A DNA stretch of 6,366 nucleotides, from positions 1 through 6,366 of the forward strand of contig JAFSWV010000166.1 of the NCBI GenBank assembly GCA_017444325.1. The letters are read 5' to 3'. Origin of the DNA: a bacterium (lineage in GTDB: Bacteria > Auribacterota > UBA3054). The position numbers and the translations under genes are program-made. Each line of letters begins with the position of its first letter. The first letter of the stretch is position 1. This document shows, piece by piece, positions 1 to 6,366 of the stretch. The notes under the pieces are model-generated. The model did no database searches. It was not told the DNA's origin and was given only the letters and a program-made list of their open reading frames with translations.

Positions 1-1
1 G

Positions 2-1636
<1,635 letters not shown>

Positions 1637-1651
1637 AACACAAAAACGATC

Positions 1652-2953
1652 ATGACTAAGAATTGCATAAACGTCGGCCTCATCGGCTGCGGCGTCGTCG
1701 GCACCGGCGTCGCCAACAACCTCGTGAACGGGACAGCGCAGAAACGCCACCTGCCCTGCGAGCTGAAACTGAAGAGGATAGCGGACCTCTACCCCTACAA
1801 GGAACGCGCCTACAAGCTGCCGCTTGACCTCTTCACCACGAACGCCGATGACATCTTGAACGATCCCGAGATCGACATCGTCGTCGAACTTATAGGCGGC
1901 TGCGGCATCGCCCGGCAGGTCATAACAAAGGCTCTGGAAAACAAGAAGAACGTCGTCACCGCCAACAAGGCGCTCCTTGCCGAGTACGGTCCGAAGCTGG
2001 CCGCGCTGGCTAAGGAAAACGGCGTAGATCTCTATTACGAAGCGGCCGTCTGCGGCGGCATCCCGGTCATCAAGGCCGTCAGGGAAGGCTTGGCCGCCGA
2101 CACCATAAAGAGCGTCCGCGGCATTGTCAACGGCACCTGCAACTACATCCTTACCAGGATGGGCAAGGATCAAATGGCCTTCGACGACGCCGTCAAAGCC
2201 GCGCAGCAAAACGGATACGCGGAAGCGGATCCGACCTTCGACCTTATCGGCAAAGATTCTTTGCACAAAATTGTTTTGCTCTGCGCCAACTGCTTCGGCT
2301 CCTGGGTGAAGCCGGAAAACATCTCTACGGAAGGCATCATGGGCCTCGACCAGATCGACATCCGCTGCGCCTACGAACTCGGCTACGCCATTAAGCTCCT
2401 GGCCTGGGCTAAAGAGAAGGATGGCAAGCTGGAATGCATGGTCGCCCCGACGCTCATCGACAAAAGCAGCATGCTGGCCAAAGTAAGTGACGCCTACAAC
2501 GCCGTCGAGATCAATGGGTCTCCCATCGGCCGCACCGTCTATTACGGAGAAGGCGCCGGCATGGACGCGACTAGCAGCGCCGTGACAGCCGACATAATCG
2601 ACATCGCCAGGAACATCTACAGCGGTTCCGTAGGAAGGCTGCCCGTCTTCGCTTTGGATAAAGAGATCGAAGTCGTGCCCGCCCCTGACATGGAAATGCG
2701 CTACTATCTGCGCTGGAAAACGGACGACAAGCCGGGCGTCATTGCGGCGCTCTCAAACGTCCTGACCGAAAGAAACATCGGCATCAGCTCCGTCATATTG
2801 CATGAATTCGCCAAAGCCCAGCCTTATTCCATCGTGACGTTCATGACGAGGGAAACCAAGGAAGCGAAGATCAAAGACGCCATTTCTGAGCTCGACAAGC
2901 TTGGCTGCATACAGTCCAAGACCGTCATGCTCAGAGTGGAATCCGGCTTCTGA
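1652..2953 (+). CDS. hom: Homoserine dehydrogenase with C-terminal ACT domain
   Basis: This gene encodes homoserine dehydrogenase, which reduces aspartate-4-semialdehyde to homoserine with NAD(P)H, the committed step towards threonine and methionine. It is 433 residues, the usual length of the monofunctional enzyme. The Rossmann motif GLIGCGVVGTG lies at 9-19, followed by TANKALLAEYG (103-113) and the catalytic-domain signature EADPTFDLIGKDSLHK (191-206). By spacing against the yeast enzyme, Lys106, Glu191, Asp202 and Lys206 match its Lys117, Glu208, Asp219 and Lys223, so it should be active. An ACT domain spans about 350-430 (DDKPGVIAALSNVL, 358-371), which in this family commonly mediates threonine feedback inhibition. 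There is no fused aspartokinase. The ATG at 1652 is the only sensible start because the nucleotide-binding strand begins at residue 6. No clear Shine-Dalgarno precedes it (upstream bases are A-rich), so it may be read by coupling from glnN or as an SD-free start. Its stop is one base from the stop of the convergent lipoprotein gene. Confidence 0.97.
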   Translation: MTKNCINVGLIGCGVVGTGVANNLVNGTAQKRHLPCELKLKRIADLYPYKERAYKLPLDLFTTNADDILNDPEIDIVVELIGGCGIARQVITKALENKKNVVTANKALLAEYGPKLAALAKENGVDLYYEAAVCGGIPVIKAVREGLAADTIKSVRGIVNGTCNYILTRMGKDQMAFDDAVKAAQQNGYAEADPTFDLIGKDSLHKIVLLCANCFGSWVKPENISTEGIMGLDQIDIRCAYELGYAIKLLAWAKEKDGKLECMVAPTLIDKSSMLAKVSDAYNAVEINGSPIGRTVYYGEGAGMDATSSAVTADIIDIARNIYSGSVGRLPVFALDKEIEVVPAPDMEMRYYLRWKTDDKPGVIAALSNVLTERNIGISSVILHEFAKAQPYSIVTFMTRETKEAKIKDAISELDKLGCIQSKTVMLRVESGF

Positions 2954-2954
2954 T

Positions 2955-4043
2955 TCACTTGATCTGCTTTTCCGCTTCGATGAGGCCGTAAAAAGGCCCG
3001 CCGTCTATTACGATCTTCAGTATCGTGTCTTCCGGCGGTTCCTCGATCGTTACTTTGCTGACGCAGTTCGTGAAAGTGGCGTAGGGAAAATAATTGGCGA
3101 CGAAATCCGAAAGGGCGAGAGTACGGCTCTCAATAACGGAGCCTTTGTTTTTGAGCATCATGCTGACGCTGACTTTCGAGGGATCATTCTGAAGCGTCAC
3201 ATGCTCCGCCTGGCGCCAATAGCAGGCTTCCAGATCGTAATCGCGCTTGTACATGTAATAGCGCGGCCCGCCGTCGTAGGAGAAATAGAGCATCACGTCG
3301 CGCAGATTCGCGTTCGAGGGAGAAGTTCTCGTCTCTATCTCAGCCGTCAGCTTTTTGAAGACGTCCACAGGCTCAATGTTTTCAGGGGAACTGACGGTGC
3401 GGCCGGATTTGTAGAACATGTAGGTGTAGCCGTCCAATATGTAGCGGATCCTGACGGTCAGGTCAACGTCGTCGTCCCAGACTTCGTCGGTCTGCATGTT
3501 GGTCGTCCGGAAGGCCTTCGCCATGCGCTCCCTGTAAGCGTCGTCGTGATAGCTCAGGATATCGTTCCAGCGCCTAACATTGGCTTCCCTGATAAGGCTC
3601 TGGTTGGCCCAGAGAGTAATGTTCGCGACTTCATGGGGAAGTTTAATTGGACTAAAAGCTGAGCGGCTGAAGTAGCCGTGCTTGGAGATGCAAGTGCCCA
3701 AAAAGAAAGAGGGCGTTTTGAAAGTCCCGACCTTGTTGGTGTCCGCGTACATTTCTCCGGAAAAATACTGTCTCTCCCCTATCGCGATAAGTATGGGAAC
3801 TATGCTTTTCGGATCCTGCCCCGGCTCGCTGTAAAAAGCGGCGTACTTGGGCAGCGCCAGCTTTTTCCCCATAAGCAGGCAGCGGTTCGTTCCGGCAAGA
3901 GCGAAAACCTTGTCGCCAAGCTCTCCGCTCAATGACTGGGCTTTCGGCATTTTCTGCCAATCAGGGGTCTTGGCGCCTTGCTTTGCGCAGGCGCCGAGCA
4001 TGATCAAAAGGAAAAGGGGCAAAAACAGATTTTTCATAGTCAT
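2955..4043 (-). CDS. Putative outer-membrane or envelope lipoprotein, unknown function
   Basis: I do not recognise this 362-residue family. The N-terminus is a textbook lipoprotein signal: Lys4, a hydrophobic stretch 6-16, and the lipobox L16-G17-A18-C19 with Ala at +2. The product is therefore expected to be exported and lipidated at Cys19. Alanine after the lipidated Cys would favour outer-membrane sorting in Lol-type diderms; this is inference. The mature part has no further membrane segment. It is rich in aromatic residues, especially Tyr in YILDGYTYMFY (201-211) and PRYYMYKRDY (260-269), and contains four other cysteines (55, 118, 274, 327) that could form two disulfides. It probably forms a mostly beta-structured domain. 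Two starts are possible. ATG at 4043 overlaps the upstream stop as ATGA, suggesting coupling; ATG at 4037 gives a classical MKNLF start two bases after that stop. Both retain the signal. It is last in the minus-strand cluster. A long open frame on the opposite strand is a shadow. Confidence 0.9.
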   Translation of the reverse strand: MTMKNLFLPLFLLIMLGACAKQGAKTPDWQKMPKAQSLSGELGDKVFALAGTNRCLLMGKKLALPKYAAFYSEPGQDPKSIVPILIAIGERQYFSGEMYADTNKVGTFKTPSFFLGTCISKHGYFSRSAFSPIKLPHEVANITLWANQSLIREANVRRWNDILSYHDDAYRERMAKAFRTTNMQTDEVWDDDVDLTVRIRYILDGYTYMFYKSGRTVSSPENIEPVDVFKKLTAEIETRTSPSNANLRDVMLYFSYDGGPRYYMYKRDYDLEACYWRQAEHVTLQNDPSKVSVSMMLKNKGSVIESRTLALSDFVANYFPYATFTNCVSKVTIEEPPEDTILKIVIDGGPFYGLIEAEKQIK

Positions 4044-4747
4044 TCTTTTTGGGAAAAAGGCTCCCTTCCGCCCAATTGGCGTTTGCCAATAAAGCGCAAG
4101 GCGTAGAGCAATACAAAAGCGCCGATGCAGACCGCCGGCAGCGCCTTCAGTTTTTTGGAACTCTTAAGCGGGGGGGTGTAAAAGTAATTGCTTCCAAACT
4201 TGAAGGAGTTTAAGATCTGCTCCATTTCCGTCATGCTCTTCTCATAGTCGGATCTTTTTCCGAAACCATGAAGCTTGACAAGGCCCAGTTTGCTCGGGAA
4301 GCAGGCCGTGAAAGCGAACATTTCCTCCCGCGGTTTGGCACGCACCATTTCATAGTAAGTGAAGACCATGTTGCGCTCGCGGTCGTAGATCCCAGGCATG
4401 ACTTTCACTTCCCCGAACTTCCCGGCGCGGTGCAGAGGCAGATAAGCCTGTCTTATGATGGAGGGCATTTCCTCAGCCATGCTCTCCAGTTCGCTTATAC
4501 TGTAAGGAGCGTGCTTCTCCTGTTCAACAAGAATGTAAGGCAGAGTGAAATCAAGGAGCGCCTTGCGCTCGTAGGCCGCGCTGTAGGTCCCCACTTTCTC
4601 GTTCTTCAGGGCGTCCTCGGCGTGGTTGTAGATCGAGAGGCTGCTGGTGGGAACTTTCTGCCAGTTCTCGGGAAGATCGACCGTGAAATAGCTCTCGGCG
4701 CAAAGCGTGAATGACGCCGCGAAAACAAGAAAAAGCGCCTTATTCAT
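4040..4747 (-). CDS. Secreted protein with C-terminal membrane anchor, unknown function
   Basis: This 235-residue protein has a signal peptide (MNKALFLVFAASFTLCA, cleavage likely near residue 17). The exported domain covers about 18-190. A hydrophobic segment at about 203-219 (PAVCIGAFVLLYALRF, 204-219) is followed by a Lys/Arg-containing tail, which predicts a type I topology with the main domain outside the cytoplasmic membrane. The domain opens with FTVDLPENWQKVP (21-33) and closes with MEQILNSFKF (175-184). That pattern, a beta-strand with a P-x-x-W near the start and a final helix ending in SF-x-F, resembles small PsbP/DcrB-like alpha-beta domains. The resemblance is by eye and weak. The start is supported by a purine-rich GGAAGAGA directly upstream. 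The gene begins 8 bases inside the 125-residue gene and ends in a 4-base overlap with the lipoprotein gene. A run of seven C at codons 191-193 sits just before the anchor. Confidence 0.9.
   Translation of the reverse strand: MNKALFLVFAASFTLCAESYFTVDLPENWQKVPTSSLSIYNHAEDALKNEKVGTYSAAYERKALLDFTLPYILVEQEKHAPYSISELESMAEEMPSIIRQAYLPLHRAGKFGEVKVMPGIYDRERNMVFTYYEMVRAKPREEMFAFTACFPSKLGLVKLHGFGKRSDYEKSMTEMEQILNSFKFGSNYFYTPPLKSSKKLKALPAVCIGAFVLLYALRFIGKRQLGGREPFSQKE
4170..4176 (-). repeat. C7 homopolymer inside the anchored-protein gene
   Basis: Seven G on the plus strand read as seven C in the gene, in the codons ACC CCC CCG (Thr191-Pro193). The run lies between the exported domain and the C-terminal membrane segment. 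Losing one C would read nine further altered codons to a TGA. Gaining one C would reach TAA two codons later. Both products end before the anchor. Such tracts can slip in replication or transcription, but this length also arises by chance. Confidence 0.9.
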
Positions 4748-5117
4748 TCTCTTCCAAACGCTCCGCCAGCTTTTTCATGTCCGCGATCTCCTCTTTGGAG
4801 ACGCTGTGATCCAGGACGACATTCTTTATAATCATGACGCTTCTGTTGGTCAGGATAAGAGGATTCCTGTTTATGCAATCTGCGACCCTGAACCAGGAAT
4901 TAGAAAACTCCGCCCGCTCTTCTTCCGTCACATCTTTTTCCATGAAAGGCGTGACGTAGGGATACGTCATCTTCAAAAGATCCCCGCATCTTTCCGTCAC
5001 GAAGTTCGCAAGGAAAATTAATTCCAGGATTAGAGCAACGCCAAAAAGAAGGACCGTCACTAGGCATGACGGAGAAAAATTCCTTTTGTCATCTTTATCC
5101 CGCCAGACCTCGGACAT
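4740..5117 (-). CDS. Small single-pass membrane protein, unknown function
   Basis: This 125-residue protein matches no family I recognise. A charged N-terminus (residues 1-12, RDKDDKR) precedes one strong hydrophobic segment at about 17-39 (SCLVTVLLFGVALILELIFL begins at 17). A mainly polar domain of about 85 residues follows, ending in a charged helix at about 107-124 (SKEEIADMKKLAERLEEN, 107-124) that could form a short coiled coil. Net positive charge before the segment suggests N-in, C-out topology, placing the C-terminal domain on the same side as its neighbours' exported domains. It starts two bases after the stop of the upstream gene, preceded by AAGG-type purines, and its last 8 bases overlap the start of the 235-residue gene. 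That packing, more than similarity, supports it as a real gene. It could be a partner or anchor for the adjacent proteins, but nothing in the sequence proves this. Confidence 0.85.
   Translation of the reverse strand: MSEVWRDKDDKRNFSPSCLVTVLLFGVALILELIFLANFVTERCGDLLKMTYPYVTPFMEKDVTEEERAEFSNSWFRVADCINRNPLILTNRSVMIIKNVVLDHSVSKEEIADMKKLAERLEENE
4748..4755 (-). promoter_or_regulatory. Likely ribosome-binding site of the 235-residue gene
   Basis: The minus strand reads GGAAGAGA immediately before the ATG at 4747. It is purine-rich and lies inside the 3' end of the preceding gene, consistent with coupled translation. The spacing is short, so the assignment is tentative. Confidence 0.4.
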
Positions 5118-5119
5118 CT

Positions 5120-6366
5120 TTATTCCGCCTTGAAACTCCTGAGTTCCATGGGCTGCAGCGTCAGATCGACTTCGATGGTGTCTTCCTTGACGAAATAGGG
5201 CTGGCGCTTTTCCTTCGTAACGAGCGGCCTGAGCTGCTTGACGCCCGCCAGAGGCAGGCTTATCCTGGCGCTGACGGGCTTCAGGGTCTTGTTGACGACA
5301 GCGATGTAGGGGCTTCCGTTATAAACTCCGAGATAGACGTTAAGAAGCGTCCCCTCCTCCTGCTTGACTTCGCCGAAAGGCACGAGCGGCAGCGCGAGAT
5401 AGTTCATCATGAAAGTCCTGGTGATCTCCGCGAACGGGAAGCAGGACTGGTGCGACTGCTCGAAGGCGAGATACTTCGGATTGGCATAAATGAAAGCCAA
5501 GAGAGGATCGTACATTGAGTATTCCCTGGAACGGTACATCGTCTGTCCTGCCAAGCTTGGGATCTTCTTACAATCGAGGACCAGCGTCTTAGAGTGAACG
5601 TTCGGAGTGATCTTCACCGCCATATCAAGGCTTCCCTGATCCTTGCGGAAAAGGCCGTGATAGCTTTGCGAGGAAGCCGCCAGCGTTCCGAAGACCGGGC
5701 AGACCGGCGTAAGGCCGTAATTTAGGACGTCCTTTAGAAGCGCATCCTCGTCGTTGGTCCATTGCGAGACCGCGCCAACCAACTGCTCGCTAGTAATAGT
5801 GGGAAGCGGGAAGCCTTCCACAGGCAGCGCCCTTACTCTCTTGATCTCCGTCCAGGCGGCGGGATCGTAATAATAGAGGCCTTCGTAAGGCATGCCGCCT
5901 TTTCTCCAGTTGTAGTAGATAAGGCTGCCGTTCCTGTTCAAAAGACTGTTGTAGGCCTCGTTCACTTTGGCGAAGAAGGCGTACTTCTTGTTCTGATACC
6001 AGACCTTGTAATCGTCCTGGCGCTTCATCACGATCTCGTTGCGCAGTTCGCTTTCCGGTACGGAGAGGCCTTTTTCCCCAGCGTAAAGCTTAAGGGCGTT
6101 GTCGCTGTAGGAAATCGGCGTAAAATTGGCACGCTGCCTCATGATGAGATTTTCAAGATTAGCGCGGGATTTGTAGGGAATGGCGTCGATCATTTCCTTT
6201 ACGATGCCCACGCAGTCTTCCAGAACGCCGTCATAGGTCACGTCCACGGAATCAAAAAGCGGAGCGGAATTGCTGTCATAAATGTAGGGCTGATAAGGCT
6301 GACCGTCCGGGCCGACAGCAAATTTGTCTTTCAGTTTATCGCTGCCGCCGTATTCGATCCTCGGGA
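5120..6366 (-). CDS. C-terminal part of a putative glycosidase-like protein, truncated by window edge
   Basis: The frame runs open from its stop (TAA, 5122-5120) to the right edge of the window, giving about 414 residues. A GTG at 6247 could be taken as a start, but 39 sense codons precede it with no ribosome-binding site (including GPDGQPYQPYIYDS), so the gene continues beyond the window. Counting from that GTG, residues 43-112 carry a pattern common in TIM-barrel glycosidases of the GH42-like type: ISYSDNALKLYAGEKGL (46-62), then a helix with KVWYQNKKYAFFAKV (81-95), then a strand SLIYYNW (108-114). Residues about 280-375 look like a C-terminal beta-sandwich, with YLALPLVPFGEV (283-294), YIAVVNKT (314-321) and a closing LQPMELRSF (364-372). 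From this I infer a carbohydrate-active enzyme or a catalytically dead relative. The nucleophile, acid/base residues and signal peptide cannot be judged because the front half is absent. It is the first visible gene of the minus-strand cluster. Confidence 0.85.
   Translation of the reverse strand, partial: PRIEYGGSDKLKDKFAVGPDGQPYQPYIYDSNSAPLFDSVDVTYDGVLEDCVGIVKEMIDAIPYKSRANLENLIMRQRANFTPISYSDNALKLYAGEKGLSVPESELRNEIVMKRQDDYKVWYQNKKYAFFAKVNEAYNSLLNRNGSLIYYNWRKGGMPYEGLYYYDPAAWTEIKRVRALPVEGFPLPTITSEQLVGAVSQWTNDEDALLKDVLNYGLTPVCPVFGTLAASSQSYHGLFRKDQGSLDMAVKITPNVHSKTLVLDCKKIPSLAGQTMYRSREYSMYDPLLAFIYANPKYLAFEQSHQSCFPFAEITRTFMMNYLALPLVPFGEVKQEEGTLLNVYLGVYNGSPYIAVVNKTLKPVSARISLPLAGVKQLRPLVTKEKRQPYFVKEDTIEVDLTLQPMELRSFKAE
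5125..5131 (-). promoter_or_regulatory. Likely ribosome-binding site of the 125-residue gene
   Basis: The minus strand reads AAGGCGG, seven bases before the ATG at 5117, within the last codons of the glycosidase-like gene. A second purine motif, AGGAG, lies further upstream (5140-5136). Together they support the chosen start. Confidence 0.4.

Noticed and set aside
2985..2999. Possible hairpin GGCC-gtaaaaa-GGCC just after hom as a terminator
   Set aside because: The stem is only four self-complementary bases and no T-run follows. It lies inside the lipoprotein coding sequence.
2535..3012. Exact 12-base repeat CCGTCTATTACG at 2535-2546 and 3001-3012
   Set aside because: About one chance 12-base match is expected in a window of this size. 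The copies lie in unrelated genes and the flanks do not match.
2901..3662. Long open frame on the plus strand (253 codons) opposite the lipoprotein gene
   Set aside because: It starts inside hom, lacks a ribosome-binding site and has an Arg/Val/His-rich composition typical of an antisense shadow. The minus-strand lipoprotein has a proper signal and operon context.
4051..4065. Imperfect inverted repeat (GGGA...TCCC) before the lipoprotein start
   Set aside because: The stem is only four bases and the sequence is coding in the 235-residue gene. There is too little to call a regulatory structure.

Overview
The window reads as an ordinary bacterial chromosome segment of about 55% GC by eye. It contains two gene blocks that point towards each other. 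Nearly every base is coding, and I see no RNA gene, insertion sequence, CRISPR array or intergenic space longer than 15 bases. The organism cannot be named from the sequence alone. A class III glutamine synthetase, free use of ATA (Ile) and AGG (Arg) codons at moderate GC, lipoprotein and signal-peptide genes that imply a diderm envelope, and a glycosidase-like secreted protein together suggest a Lentisphaerota/Verrucomicrobiota-type or other anaerobic diderm bacterium. This is inference, not identification.

Plus strand, 1-2953: the last three quarters of a class III glutamine synthetase (glnN; its start lies upstream of the window). It is followed 15 bases later by a complete 433-residue homoserine dehydrogenase (hom) with an intact catalytic set and a C-terminal ACT domain. 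The pair is probably one transcript, joining ammonia assimilation into glutamine to the branch of aspartate metabolism leading to threonine and methionine.

Minus strand, 6366-2955: four tightly packed genes, read right to left. They are (a) the C-terminal part of a large protein that looks like the end of a TIM-barrel glycosidase plus a beta-sandwich domain (its start lies beyond the window), (b) a 125-residue single-pass membrane protein, (c) a 235-residue protein with a signal peptide and a C-terminal membrane anchor, and (d) a 362-residue lipoprotein. Junctions are a 2-base gap, an 8-base overlap and a 4-base ATGA overlap, so the four are almost certainly co-transcribed and probably translationally coupled. 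I cannot assign a function to b, c or d. The cluster looks like a small envelope module and is the least explained part of the window.

The two blocks meet tail to tail with one base between stop codons and no recognisable terminator. The oddest local sequence is a run of seven C on the coding strand of gene c, just before its membrane anchor. A one-base slip in either direction would stop translation before the anchor.
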